Origin: Tabrizicola sp. TH137 | GTDB lineage: Bacteria; Pseudomonadota; Alphaproteobacteria; Rhodobacterales; Rhodobacteraceae | Reading direction: 5' to 3' | DNA: 64,000 nt | Assembly: GCF_002855575.1 (NCBI RefSeq) | Contig: NZ_PKRQ01000001.1 | Span: forward strand, 992,001 to 1,056,000 | Shown here: in pieces, positions 16,526 to 25,167 of the stretch | Layout: each line of letters begins with the position of its first letter | Numbering within the stretch: the first letter of the stretch is position 1 | The notes under the pieces: model-generated | Database searches by the model: none | What the model was told of the DNA's origin: nothing | The model's input: the letters and a program-made list of their open reading frames with translations, nothing else | Program-made: the position numbers and the translations under genes

Positions 16526-16543
16526 GTTTCCACCGGAACCCGA

Positions 16544-17161
16544 ATGACCGACCTGATCGCCAAGACCGCCATCGACCGCCGCCTCGCAGGCATCGTCGGC
16601 CCCGTCATCGAAGGGCTGGGCTTCGAGCTTGTGCGCATCCGGCTCATGGGCGGCAAGACCCGCATCCTCCAGATCATGGCCGACCGCCCCGAAGGCGGGA
16701 TCGAGGTGGACGATTGCGCCACCATCTCCACCGCCGTCTCCGCCGTGCTGGATGTCGAAGACCCGATCGAGGAAAACTACGTCCTCGAAGTCTCCTCCCC
16801 CGGCATCGACAGGCCCCTGACGCGGCTCAAGGATTTCGACATGTGGGTGGATTACGAAGCCCGCCTGGAAACCACCGAACTCATCGACGGCCGCCGCCGC
16901 TTCAAGGGCACGCTGCAAGGCACCGAAGGCGACGAAGTGCTGATCGAGATTGAAGAGGGCGGCGAAGCCCTCACCATCGGCCTGAAATTTGACTGGCTGT
17001 CGGATGCCAAGCTGATCCTGACCGACGACCTGATCGCCGAAATGCTGCGCCAGCGCAAAGCCTCCGGCGTGATCGACGAATCGAAATTCACCGACATCGA
17101 AGAATACGAAGGCGAGGACGAGGGCGACACCGCCCCCGACGCGCCCGAGACGAAACACTGA
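16544..17161 (+). CDS. rimP: Ribosome maturation factor RimP
   Basis: A 205-residue protein needed for 30S subunit maturation. The N-terminal alpha/beta domain ([12 protein letters not shown], then [15 protein letters not shown]) and the strongly conserved [14 protein letters not shown] stretch (~84-98) identify it. A C-terminal SH3-like barrel is followed by an acidic tail ([10 protein letters not shown]). It is the first gene of the conserved rimP-nusA-ylxR-infB operon, 15 bp ahead of nusA, and sits behind a leader attenuator. Confidence 0.93.
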   Translation: MTDLIAKTAIDRRLAGIVGPVIEGLGFELVRIRLMGGKTRILQIMADRPEGGIEVDDCATISTAVSAVLDVEDPIEENYVLEVSSPGIDRPLTRLKDFDMWVDYEARLETTELIDGRRRFKGTLQGTEGDEVLIEIEEGGEALTIGLKFDWLSDAKLILTDDLIAEMLRQRKASGVIDESKFTDIEEYEGEDEGDTAPDAPETKH

Positions 17162-17176
17162 TACCGGGAGTCCCTC

Positions 17177-18784
17177 ATGGCTATCACCTCCGCGAACCAG
17201 CTCGAACTCCTGCAAACGGCCGAGGCCGTGGCGCGGGAAAAGATGATCGACCCCGATCTGGTGATCCAGGCGATGGAGGAATCGCTCGCCCGTGCGGCCA
17301 AGTCCCGCTATGGCAGCGACCTCGACATCCGCGTGAAGATCGACCGCAAGACGGGCCGCGCCACCTTCGCCCGCATCCGCACCGTGGTCGAGGATGAGGC
17401 CGTCGAAAACCATCACGCCCAGATGACGGTCAAGCAGGCCAAGGCCTACAAGCCCGACCCCCAGATCGGGGATGAGATTATCGACGAAGTGCCGCCCGTC
17501 GATCTGGGCCGCATCGCCGCGCAATCGGCCAAGCAGGTCATCCTTCAAAAGGTCCGCGAGGCGGAACGCGACCGCCAGTACGAAGAATTCAAGGACCGCA
17601 AAGGCTCCATCATCAACGGCGTGGTGAAGCGCGAGGAATACGGCAACCTCATCGTCGATATCGGCCGGGGCGAGGCGATCCTCCGCCGCAACGAAAAGAT
17701 CGGCCGCGAATCCTATCGCCCGAACGACCGCATCCGCTGCTACATCAAGGATGTGCGGCGCGAAGCGCGCGGTCCGCAGGTCTTCCTGTCGCGCACCGAC
17801 CCGCAATTCATGGCCGAACTCTTCAAGATGGAAGTCCCCGAAATCTACGACGGGATCATCGAGATCAAGGCCGTCGCCCGCGACCCCGGCTCGCGCGCCA
17901 AGATTGCCGTCATCTCCTATGACAACTCCATCGACCCGGTCGGTGCCTGCGTCGGTATGCGCGGCAGCCGCGTCCAGGCCGTGGTGAACGAACTTCAGGG
18001 CGAAAAGATCGACATCATCCCGTGGAACCAGGATCAGGCAACGTTCCTCGTGAACGCGCTCCAGCCTGCCGAAGTCTCCAAGGTCGTGATCGACGAAGAG
18101 GCCGGCAAGATCGAGGTGGTGGTCCCCGACGAACAGCTCTCGCTCGCCATCGGCCGCCGCGGCCAGAACGTGCGACTGGCCTCACAACTGACGGGCCTCG
18201 ACATCGACATCATGACCGAGGCCGAGGAATCGCAGCGCCGTCAGGCAGAATTCGCCGAACGGACGAAGCTCTTCATGGACACCCTCGATGTCGATGAGAT
18301 GATGGCCCAACTCCTCGTCTCCGAAGGCTTCACCAATCTCGAAGAAGTCGCCTATGTCGATGTGGACGAACTCCTCTCCATCGACGGCTTCGATGAAGAT
18401 ACGGCGGCCGAACTTCAGGCCCGCGCCCGCGACTTCCTCGAAGAACAGAACCGCAAGGCGCTGGAAAACGCCCGCGCCATGGGTGTCGAGGACAGCCTCA
18501 TTGATTTCGAAGGGCTCACCCCCCAGATGATCGAGGCGCTGGCCCATGACGGCATCAAGACGCTGGAAGACTTCGCCACCTGCGCCGACTGGGAACTTGC
18601 CGGCGGCTGGACAACCGAAAACGGCCAACGCAAGAAAGACGAAGGCGTCCTCGAAAAGTTCGAAATGTCGCTCGAAGAAGCCCAGCACCTCATCATGACC
18701 GCGCGCGTCATGCTGGGCTGGGTCGATCCGACCGAACTGGAAACCGCCGACACGGCGGAAACCGAAGAGGAGGCCGAGGCCTGA
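17177..18784 (+). CDS. nusA: Transcription termination/antitermination factor NusA
   Basis: A 535-residue RNA polymerase-associated factor. The N-terminal domain (~1-125) binds polymerase. An S1 domain ([22 protein letters not shown], ~138-160) follows, then two KH domains ([17 protein letters not shown] and the [16 protein letters not shown] motif near 315-330). Two acidic helix-hairpin-helix repeats at the C-terminus are typical of proteobacterial NusA. In other bacteria NusA represses its own operon at leader terminators, which fits the hairpin before rimP. Confidence 0.95.
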   Translation: MAITSANQLELLQTAEAVAREKMIDPDLVIQAMEESLARAAKSRYGSDLDIRVKIDRKTGRATFARIRTVVEDEAVENHHAQMTVKQAKAYKPDPQIGDEIIDEVPPVDLGRIAAQSAKQVILQKVREAERDRQYEEFKDRKGSIINGVVKREEYGNLIVDIGRGEAILRRNEKIGRESYRPNDRIRCYIKDVRREARGPQVFLSRTDPQFMAELFKMEVPEIYDGIIEIKAVARDPGSRAKIAVISYDNSIDPVGACVGMRGSRVQAVVNELQGEKIDIIPWNQDQATFLVNALQPAEVSKVVIDEEAGKIEVVVPDEQLSLAIGRRGQNVRLASQLTGLDIDIMTEAEESQRRQAEFAERTKLFMDTLDVDEMMAQLLVSEGFTNLEEVAYVDVDELLSIDGFDEDTAAELQARARDFLEEQNRKALENARAMGVEDSLIDFEGLTPQMIEALAHDGIKTLEDFATCADWELAGGWTTENGQRKKDEGVLEKFEMSLEEAQHLIMTARVMLGWVDPTELETADTAETEEEAEA

Positions 18785-18811
18785 TCGCAGGTCTCGGTAC
18801 ACGGCGCAGCC

Positions 18812-19444
18812 ATGGCGCGGGGCGGGCGGCAGACAGATCAGGACGAACCGGAACGCAAATGCATCGTTTCCGGTGAAAGCCAGCCGAAGGCCGGCCTGAT
18901 CCGTTTCGTCATCGGCCCCGACGCGATGGTGGTGCCCGATGTTCTGGCCCGCCTTCCGGGGCGCGGCATTTACGTGGCGGCAGATCGCACCGCCATTGAC
19001 AAGGCGGTGGCAAAGGGTCTCTTCTCCCGCGCGGCACGCCAGCCGGTGAAGGCACCCGACTCCCTGTCGGACCTTATCGAGGCGCAGCTGCTGCGGCGGG
19101 TGATCGACTTTCTGTCGATGGCCCGCAAGGCGGGCGAGGCCGTCACCGGATACGAGAAGGTGAAGGAATGGTTGGTCAAGGGGCAGGCATCCGTCCTGCT
19201 CCAGGCCAATGACGGTTCGGAACGCGGCAAGACCAAGCTGCATCCGCCGGACGGCAAAGACAGCTTCATCGGCTGCCTTTCCTCGGGGGAATTGGGTTTG
19301 GCTTTCGGGCGCGAACGTGCCATACACGCCGCGCTTGCGGCTGGTGGACTCGAACGACGTGTTGTAGAGGAAGCGGCAAGGCTCGCGGGCCTGCGCGGGC
19401 ATATCGGCGGAGTTTCCGCCGGAGAGGATACGAAGACGGCATGA
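18812..19444 (+). CDS. YlxR-family RNA-binding protein with L7Ae-like C-terminal region
   Basis: A 210-residue protein. The N-terminal YlxR (DUF448) domain shows [19 protein letters not shown] and LPGRGIYV with the conserved basic surface. The second half (from ~95, [20 protein letters not shown], then [18 protein letters not shown]) resembles the L7Ae/YlxQ fold, so the two small proteins encoded separately in Firmicutes are fused here, as is common in alphaproteobacteria. It probably binds RNA or ribosomes. Its last codons overlap the infB start (ATGA), showing coupling. Confidence 0.88.
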   Translation: MARGGRQTDQDEPERKCIVSGESQPKAGLIRFVIGPDAMVVPDVLARLPGRGIYVAADRTAIDKAVAKGLFSRAARQPVKAPDSLSDLIEAQLLRRVIDFLSMARKAGEAVTGYEKVKEWLVKGQASVLLQANDGSERGKTKLHPPDGKDSFIGCLSSGELGLAFGRERAIHAALAAGGLERRVVEEAARLAGLRGHIGGVSAGEDTKTA

Positions 19445-22023
19445 GCGATACTGACGGCAAGAAACCCCTCGGCTTGGGTGGCGGCGCGCGTGGACCTGGG
19501 CAAGTGAAGCAGAGCTTCAGCCACGGCCGCACCAAGAGCGTGGCGGTGGAGGTCAAGCGCAAGCGCGTGGTGGTCCCCACGAAACCCGGCACGCCGGGCG
19601 CGACCGGTGGTGCATCCGGCACCGCAACTCATCTGGGTGATCCCTCCAAACGTCCCGCCGGCATCACCGATGCCGAAATGGAACGGCGTCTCGCCGCCCT
19701 GCGCGCTGCCAAGGCACGCGAACAGGAAGACGCGGCCCGCCGCGCCGAGGAAGAGAAGGCGCGCGAAGAAGATCGCCAGCGCCGCCGCGAAGAGATGGAG
19801 GCCAAGGAGCGCGAGGATCGCGAACGCGAAGCCGCACTCCGCGCCAAGGCCGAGGAAGAGGAACGCGCCGCCCGCGCTGCGGAAGAGGCAAAGATCGCCG
19901 CTGCCGCCGCCCGCAAGGCCGAGGTTCTGGGAACCCGTCCGAAATCCGCCCCCGCTCCCGAAGCGCCCGTCGCCGCCAAGGCGGCCCCGGCCGCCCCGGC
20001 CGAGGATGCCACCACCCGTGGCGGTGCCGCACCCCGCACCCCTCTTGCCCCGCGCAAGTCCGAACGCGAACGCGACGAACGCGCCACCGACCGCGACCGT
20101 GGCAAGGTGAAGGGCGACGAAGGTCGCCGCGCCGGCAAGCTCACCCTGTCCGATGCCATCTCGGATGAAGGCGGCCGTCAGCGCTCCCTCGCCGCGATGA
20201 AGCGCAAGCAGGAAAAGGCCCGGCAAAAGGCCATGGGCTTCGGCCAGAAGGCCGAAAAGCAGGTCCGCGACGTGCAGCTTCCCGAAACCATCGTGGTCTC
20301 GGAACTTGCCAACCGGATGGCCGAACGGGCCGCCGATGTGGTCAAGGCGCTGATGAAAATGGGCATGATGGTCACCATGAACCAGACCATCGACGCCGAT
20401 ACCGCCGAACTGGTGATCGAGGAATTCGGTCACAAGGCGGTCCGCGTGTCCGACAGCGACGTGGAACAGGCCATCGAAACGGTCGCCGACCGTGCCGAAG
20501 ACCTGCAACCGCGCCCGCCCATCGTCACCATCATGGGCCATGTGGACCACGGCAAGACCTCGCTCCTCGACGCGATCCGCAAGGCCAATGTCGTCGCAGG
20601 CGAAGCCGGCGGGATCACCCAGCACATCGGCGCCTATCAGGTGAAAACCCCGAACGGCGCGCTGGTCTCCTTCCTCGACACGCCCGGCCACGCCGCCTTC
20701 ACCTCCATGCGCGCCCGCGGCGCGCAGGTGACGGATATCGTGGTTCTGGTGGTTGCGGCCGATGACGCCGTGATGCCCCAGACGATCGAGGCGATCAACC
20801 ACGCCAAGGCCGCCAAGGTGCCGATGATCGTGGCGATCAACAAATGCGACAAGCCGGACGCGAACCCGCAAAAGGTCCGCACCGACCTGCTGCAACACGA
20901 GGTTGTGGTCGAACAGATGTCCGGCGAAGTGCAGGATGTCGAAGTGTCGGCCAAGACCGGCAAGGGTCTGGACAACCTGCTCGAGGCGATCGCCCTTCAG
21001 GCCGAACTCCTCGAACTCCGCGCCAACCCGAACCGCGCCGCCTCCGGCGCGGTTATCGAAGCCAAGCTCGATGTCGGTCGCGGCCCTGTCGCCACCGTCC
21101 TCGTGCAGAACGGCACGCTCAAGAAGGGCGACATCTTCGTCGTCGGCGAAAAATGGGGCAAGGTCCGCGCCCTCATCAACGACAAGGGCGAAACCGTCGC
21201 CGAGGCCGGTCCTTCCGTCCCCGTCGAAGTGCTGGGTCTGAACGGCACGCCCGAGGCGGGCGATGTCCTGAACGTCGTCGAAACCGAAGCGCAGGCCCGC
21301 GAAATCGCCGACTACCGCGAAAAGGCGGCCAAGGACAAACGCGCCGCCGCCGGTGCCGCCACGACGCTGGAACAGCTCATGGCCAAGGCCAAGGCTGATC
21401 TCGACGTGTCCGAACTGCCCGTTCTGGTCAAGGCCGACGTGCAGGGTTCCGCCGAGGCGATCATCCAGGCCCTCGAAAAGGTCGGCAACGAAGAGGTCCG
21501 CGTCCGCGTCCTGCATTCCGGCGTCGGTGCCATCACCGATTCCGATGTCGGCCTGGCCGAGGCGTCAAAGGCCCCGATCATCGGCTTCAACGTCCGCGCC
21601 AATGCCACGGCCCGCAACTCGGCCCAGCAGAAGGGCGTAGAGATCCGCTACTACTCGATCATCTACGACCTGATCGACGACATCAAGAAAGCCGCATCCG
21701 GCCTGCTCAAGGCCGAAGTGCGCGAAAACTTCATCGGCTACGCCCGTATCCAGGAAGTCTTCCGCATCACCGGGGTCGGCAATGTCGCGGGTTGCCTCGT
21801 CACCGAAGGCGTCGCCCGCCGCTCGGCCGGGGTGCGCCTTCTGCGCGACAACGTGGTCATCCACGAAGGCACGCTCAAGACGCTCAAGCGCTTCAAGGAC
21901 GAGGTCAAGGAAGTCCAGTCCGGTCAGGAATGCGGCATGGCCTTCGAACGCTATGACGATGTCCGCGCTGGCGACGTGATCGAGATTTTCGAACGCGAGG
22001 AAGTGCAGCGCTCGCTGGCCTGA
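19441..22023 (+). CDS. infB: Translation initiation factor IF-2
   Basis: An 860-residue GTPase that delivers initiator tRNA to the 30S subunit. A long charged N-terminal region (~1-290), rich in E/R/A repeats, precedes an IF2N-type segment ([21 protein letters not shown]). The GTPase has G1 GHVDHGKTS (~365), DTPGHAAF and NKCD, followed by domains II-IV. Length is within the family range. It is the last gene of the operon and is closed by a strong terminator. Confidence 0.95.
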   Translation: MSDTDGKKPLGLGGGARGPGQVKQSFSHGRTKSVAVEVKRKRVVVPTKPGTPGATGGASGTATHLGDPSKRPAGITDAEMERRLAALRAAKAREQEDAARRAEEEKAREEDRQRRREEMEAKEREDREREAALRAKAEEEERAARAAEEAKIAAAAARKAEVLGTRPKSAPAPEAPVAAKAAPAAPAEDATTRGGAAPRTPLAPRKSERERDERATDRDRGKVKGDEGRRAGKLTLSDAISDEGGRQRSLAAMKRKQEKARQKAMGFGQKAEKQVRDVQLPETIVVSELANRMAERAADVVKALMKMGMMVTMNQTIDADTAELVIEEFGHKAVRVSDSDVEQAIETVADRAEDLQPRPPIVTIMGHVDHGKTSLLDAIRKANVVAGEAGGITQHIGAYQVKTPNGALVSFLDTPGHAAFTSMRARGAQVTDIVVLVVAADDAVMPQTIEAINHAKAAKVPMIVAINKCDKPDANPQKVRTDLLQHEVVVEQMSGEVQDVEVSAKTGKGLDNLLEAIALQAELLELRANPNRAASGAVIEAKLDVGRGPVATVLVQNGTLKKGDIFVVGEKWGKVRALINDKGETVAEAGPSVPVEVLGLNGTPEAGDVLNVVETEAQAREIADYREKAAKDKRAAAGAATTLEQLMAKAKADLDVSELPVLVKADVQGSAEAIIQALEKVGNEEVRVRVLHSGVGAITDSDVGLAEASKAPIIGFNVRANATARNSAQQKGVEIRYYSIIYDLIDDIKKAASGLLKAEVRENFIGYARIQEVFRITGVGNVAGCLVTEGVARRSAGVRLLRDNVVIHEGTLKTLKRFKDEVKEVQSGQECGMAFERYDDVRAGDVIEIFEREEVQRSLA

Positions 22024-22043
22024 TCGCGAATGACGGAAAATAC

Positions 22044-22076
22044 AAAGGGCCGGGCAGCGATGCCCGGCCCTTTCTG
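22044..22076 (+). terminator. Terminator of the rimP-infB operon
   Basis: AAAGGGCCGGGCA, loop GCGA, TGCCCGGCCCTTT (22044-22073), then CTG. The 13-bp near-perfect stem with flanking A and T tracts can act in both directions and also faces the end of the 48-codon gene. Confidence 0.75.
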
Positions 22077-22096
22077 CTCAGTGCGCCGCCACCTTG

Positions 22097-22243
22097 TCAG
22101 GCAGCGCGCACCTGCGCGACGGGAAAGCCGACAAAGGTCTTTTCATCGACCTTCACCACGATCTTCCCATCGGCCATCTGTCCGACCACGACTCCCTGAA
22201 CGGAAACGCAGCTTCCCAGCGTTATTGTCCTCAACATGCTCAT
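22097..22243 (-). CDS. 48-residue small protein of unknown function
   Basis: This complete short gene has a strong ribosome binding site (GGGGGAGGGGC) directly before ATG at 22243 and a good promoter 24-53 bp upstream of the start. The product begins MSMLRTITLGSCVSVQGVVV and continues with GQMADGKIVVKVDEKTFVGFPVAQVRAA. The alternating hydrophobic pattern suggests a small beta-rich fold, perhaps a mini SH3/OB-type barrel. It has one cysteine and no transmembrane helix. It stops inside the spacer after infB, converging on that operon's terminator. I do not recognise a family. The coding case rests on signals plus sensible composition. Confidence 0.7.
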   Translation of the reverse strand: MSMLRTITLGSCVSVQGVVVGQMADGKIVVKVDEKTFVGFPVAQVRAA

Positions 22244-22266
22244 GCCCCTCCCCCGAGCATTTCAAC

Positions 22267-22296
22267 AATATAAAGGTTAACGCAGAATTGTTGCAA
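22267..22296 (-). promoter_or_regulatory. Promoter of the 48-codon gene
   Basis: On the minus strand TTGCAA (22296-22291), an 18-bp spacer and TATATT (22272-22267). The expected start near 22260 leaves a leader of about 17 nt containing the ribosome binding site. Confidence 0.6.
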
Positions 22297-22322
22297 AACC
22301 AGAGAAAATTCCACAACCAGAG

Positions 22323-22340
22323 GTTATCTTTGTGGATAAC
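22323..22340. promoter_or_regulatory. Inverted repeat containing a perfect DnaA box
   Basis: GTTATC-TTTGTG-GATAAC is a perfect inverted repeat. Within it TGTGGATAA (22331-22339) is the complement of the DnaA box TTATCCACA. It lies in an AT-rich stretch (about 22258-22355) between mutT and the 48-codon gene, just upstream of that gene's promoter. Confidence 0.45.
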
Positions 22341-22355
22341 TCTGTTGGAAAAAGG

Positions 22356-22754
22356 TCACAACCAATCCCTAAGGATAGGAATCAGCGGAACATCCGCAGG
22401 GGGCATGGGATAATCCCTAAGGTCCTTGGCCCTCACCCAGGCCAGTTTCTGCCCCTCGCGCCCCTGAACGATTCCCTCCCATTTCCGGCAGGCGAACAGC
22501 GGCATCAGCAGATGGAACCCCTCATAGCTGTGGCTGGCAAAGGTCAGCGGGGCCAGGCAACTCGCCCAGGTGTCGATGCCCAGCTCTTCCTTCAACTCGC
22601 GGATCAGCGCGGCCTCTGGCGTTTCGCCCGGCTCCACCTTGCCGCCCGGAAACTCCCACAGCCCGGCCAGCGACTTGCCCTCGGGCCGCTGCGCCAGCAG
22701 CACACGCCCCTCGACGTCGATCAGGGCGACTGCCGAAACCAGGACGATCTTCAC
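22356..22754 (-). CDS. mutT: NUDIX hydrolase MutT (8-oxo-dGTP diphosphatase)
   Basis: A 132-residue sanitising enzyme that hydrolyses oxidised dGTP. The complete Nudix box is visible as G-G-K-V-E-P-G-E-T, then R-E-L-K-E-E-L-G-I at about residues 38-60. The N-terminal strand (VLVSAVALIDVEGRVLLAQRP) and the WEFPGG motif are typical of MutT. The start codon is GTG, overlapping the argJ stop (GTGA), so it is co-translated with argJ. Length and position next to argJ are normal for Rhodobacterales. Confidence 0.9.
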   Translation of the reverse strand: MKIVLVSAVALIDVEGRVLLAQRPEGKSLAGLWEFPGGKVEPGETPEAALIRELKEELGIDTWASCLAPLTFASHSYEGFHLLMPLFACRKWEGIVQGREGQKLAWVRAKDLRDYPMPPADVPLIPILRDWL

Positions 22755-24106
22755 GACCGGTAATCCGCGTTGATCTCCACATAGCGATTGGTCAGATCGC
22801 AGGTCCAGACAGATCGCTTGCCCTTGCCCAGCCCCAGATCGACCCCGATCACCAGTTCCTCGCCCAGCATGTACTCCGCGCCATCCTCTTCCCGATAGGC
22901 CGGATTGCGCCAGCCCTTCTCGGCCACAAGGATATCGCCAAAGCGGATGGTCAGCCGGTCCCGATCCGCCTCCGCCCCCGATTTGCCCACCGCCGCCACG
23001 ATCCGCCCCCAGTTCGGGTCCTGCCCGGCAATCGCCGTCTTCACCAGCGGCGAATTGGCCACCGAAAAGGCCACCCGCGCGGCATCCGCATCATCCTTCG
23101 CACCCGTCACGCGAATCTCGACGAATTTCGTCGCCCCCTCGCCATCACGGATCACCTGATGCGCAAGGTTCATCATCACGCCCCGCAGCGCCGCCTCAAA
23201 GGCCTTCGCCACCGGACCCTTCACCTCGGCCGCCGCCGACTGCCCTGTCGCCGCCACCAGCAGCGTGTCGGATGTCGATGTATCACTGTCCACCGTGATG
23301 GAATTGAATGTCGCATCCACATTGCGCGACAGCATCCGCTGCAACGCCGCCGCCGAAATCTTCGCATCAGTGAAGATGTAAACCAGCATCGTCGCCATAT
23401 CCGGCGCGATCATCCCCGATCCCTTGGCAATCCCGGCGATGCGGATTTCGCCCCCCTCGCCCTGCACCACCGCAGCCGCGCCCTTGGGGAAGGTGTCGGT
23501 TGTCATCATCGCATGGGCCGCCATCTCGATGGCATCCTCGCGCAACCCCGCCACCAGATCGCCGATGCGCGAGGTGATCTTCTCATAGGGCAACGGCTCC
23601 CCGATCACCCCGGTTGAAGACGAAAAGACCCGGCTCGCCGGAATACCCAACGCCTCGGCCACCCCGCCCGTGACCGCCGCCACAGCCTCATCCCCCACCT
23701 TCCCGGTGAAGGCATTGGAATTGCCCGAATTCACGATGATCGCCGCGCCCGCACCGCCCGGCACCTTCATCGCCAGCTTCGCCTGACAATCCCGCACACA
23801 GCCCGACCGGGTGGAAGACCGCGTGAACACCCCCGCCACCGCCGTATCCGGCGCCAGCCGGACCAGCATCACATCCTTGCGGTTCTGATAGCGCACCCCC
23901 GCCTCGACGGCGGCGAACTCCACCCCCGCAATCACCGGCAGTTTGGGAAACCCGTCCTTGGGCGCCAGCGGCGACACCGCTTTCGCCTTCTTCGCCGGGA
24001 CGGCGGCCACCGCCGCCCCGACCTCGTCTCCCATGATCCGGGCCTTCAGCTTCCTGACCTTCTTCTTCAGCGTCTTCGCTTCGGATTTCCAATCGGTCTT
24101 CGCCAT
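22751..24106 (-). CDS. argJ: Bifunctional ornithine acetyltransferase/N-acetylglutamate synthase
   Basis: A 451-residue enzyme of the cyclic arginine pathway. It transfers acetyl groups between N-acetylornithine and glutamate. The self-cleavage site lies in KGSGMIAPDMATML, where the Thr becomes the new N-terminal nucleophile of the beta chain. NSGNSNAFTG forms part of the substrate site. The start at 24106 has an AGGAGA ribosome binding site. An upstream in-frame ATG (24145) does not. The first ~45 residues form a lysine- and alanine-rich leader ahead of the usual SPLAPK start of ArgJ. The gene follows the parvulin gene by 16 bp. Confidence 0.92.
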   Translation of the reverse strand: MAKTDWKSEAKTLKKKVRKLKARIMGDEVGAAVAAVPAKKAKAVSPLAPKDGFPKLPVIAGVEFAAVEAGVRYQNRKDVMLVRLAPDTAVAGVFTRSSTRSGCVRDCQAKLAMKVPGGAGAAIIVNSGNSNAFTGKVGDEAVAAVTGGVAEALGIPASRVFSSSTGVIGEPLPYEKITSRIGDLVAGLREDAIEMAAHAMMTTDTFPKGAAAVVQGEGGEIRIAGIAKGSGMIAPDMATMLVYIFTDAKISAAALQRMLSRNVDATFNSITVDSDTSTSDTLLVAATGQSAAAEVKGPVAKAFEAALRGVMMNLAHQVIRDGEGATKFVEIRVTGAKDDADAARVAFSVANSPLVKTAIAGQDPNWGRIVAAVGKSGAEADRDRLTIRFGDILVAEKGWRNPAYREEDGAEYMLGEELVIGVDLGLGKGKRSVWTCDLTNRYVEINADYRS

Positions 24107-24122
24107 CGGCCCAGTCTCCTCG

Positions 24123-24989
24123 TTACTTGTCCAGCAGAGTTGCATCCCGGATCAGTGCCGGGTCAAGCCCCTCGCCCGGCCGCGCGATCTCGGCCGCGGC
24201 GGTCAGTTCGGCCAGCTTGGCTTCCACTGTCTTCTGCTCGATCTCGGCCGCCAATTCGTCGCGCACCTCGTCGATCGTTGGCTTCACCGCGTCGCGCACT
24301 TCGTTCACCTTGATCAGATGCCAGCCGAAATCCGTCTGCACCGGCCCCGCCACCGTGCCGGGCGCCGCTGCAACCACCGCCTCTTCGAAAGGCGCCACCA
24401 TCATGCCCAGCCCGAACCAGCCCAGATCGCCGCCATTCACCGCCGACCCCGTGTCGGTGGAATTGGCCTTCGCCAGTTCGGCGAAATCCGCCCCGCCGTC
24501 GATCTGCGCCTTCAACTCCTTCGCCTTCTCCTCGCTGTCCACAAGGATGTGCTGCGCCGAATACTCCTTCGCCGCGGGGGCATTGGCGTATTTCTCGTCA
24601 TAGGCCGCCTGCAACGCTTCATCCGTCACCGCCGCCTGCACCACCGATTGCAGCGCCTTGCCCGCCAGATAGCTGCGCCGGTCGGTCTGCATCCACAGCT
24701 CGTCGCGCTTCGTCACCGTCTCGGCCACCGATTGCTCCAGCGCCGTCTGCTGGATCGCCTGGTCGATCAGCCCCTTGAACAGCATGTCATCCGGCAGTGC
24801 CTGATACTGCGCCGGCAGCTTCTCGCGCAGGATGATCAACTCGCCCAGCGTGATATCCGTCCCGTTCACCGTGGCCACCACGGTATCGGCCGTGGCGGCT
24901 TCGTCCTGCGCCAGCACCGGGAACGCCAGCCCGCATGTCATCGCCAGCCCGGCCAGCACGCCACCCAGGGCTCTGCCATGTTTCGCCAT
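24123..24989 (-). CDS. Parvulin-type peptidyl-prolyl isomerase, periplasmic
   Basis: A 288-residue SurA/PpiD-like foldase. A signal peptide (GVLAGLAMTCGLAFPVLAQ) is followed by a helical chaperone region (~45-140), then the PpiC domain (YSAQHILVDSEEKAKELKA, GGDLGWFGLGMMVAPFEEAV, TDFGWHLIKVNEVR; ~140-235), and a C-terminal helix. It should assist folding of envelope proteins. It is the first gene of the operon with argJ and mutT and is divergent from secA. Confidence 0.9.
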   Translation of the reverse strand: MAKHGRALGGVLAGLAMTCGLAFPVLAQDEAATADTVVATVNGTDITLGELIILREKLPAQYQALPDDMLFKGLIDQAIQQTALEQSVAETVTKRDELWMQTDRRSYLAGKALQSVVQAAVTDEALQAAYDEKYANAPAAKEYSAQHILVDSEEKAKELKAQIDGGADFAELAKANSTDTGSAVNGGDLGWFGLGMMVAPFEEAVVAAAPGTVAGPVQTDFGWHLIKVNEVRDAVKPTIDEVRDELAAEIEQKTVEAKLAELTAAAEIARPGEGLDPALIRDATLLDK

Positions 24990-25027
24990 ATCACCTTCTC
25001 CTGATCGGGCCGCTTCCCTAAGCGACG

Positions 25028-25056
25028 TTGACTATACCCGGCCTCTCCCTTATTTC
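25028..25056 (+). promoter_or_regulatory. Probable secA promoter
   Basis: TTGACT (25028-25033), 17 bp, TATTTC (25051-25056) on the plus strand, about 105 bp before secA. The complementary strand shows TATAGT overlapping it (25037-25032), which could be the -10 of the divergent parvulin operon. Confidence 0.4.
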
Positions 25057-25167
25057 GCGGGGGTCGCGTGCGACGGGGCCGCCGGGCCACTTGGCTCTTC
25101 TATGGAAGGCGTTGGGGGCGGGCAAGGCCACAGCCTCACACGATGATGTCAGGTAGGCGGAGAAAAC

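Noticed and set aside
22030-22413. Plus-strand frame across the AT-rich spacer after infB
   Set aside because: It runs through the terminator and opposite the 48-codon gene, has no ribosome binding site and has incoherent composition.
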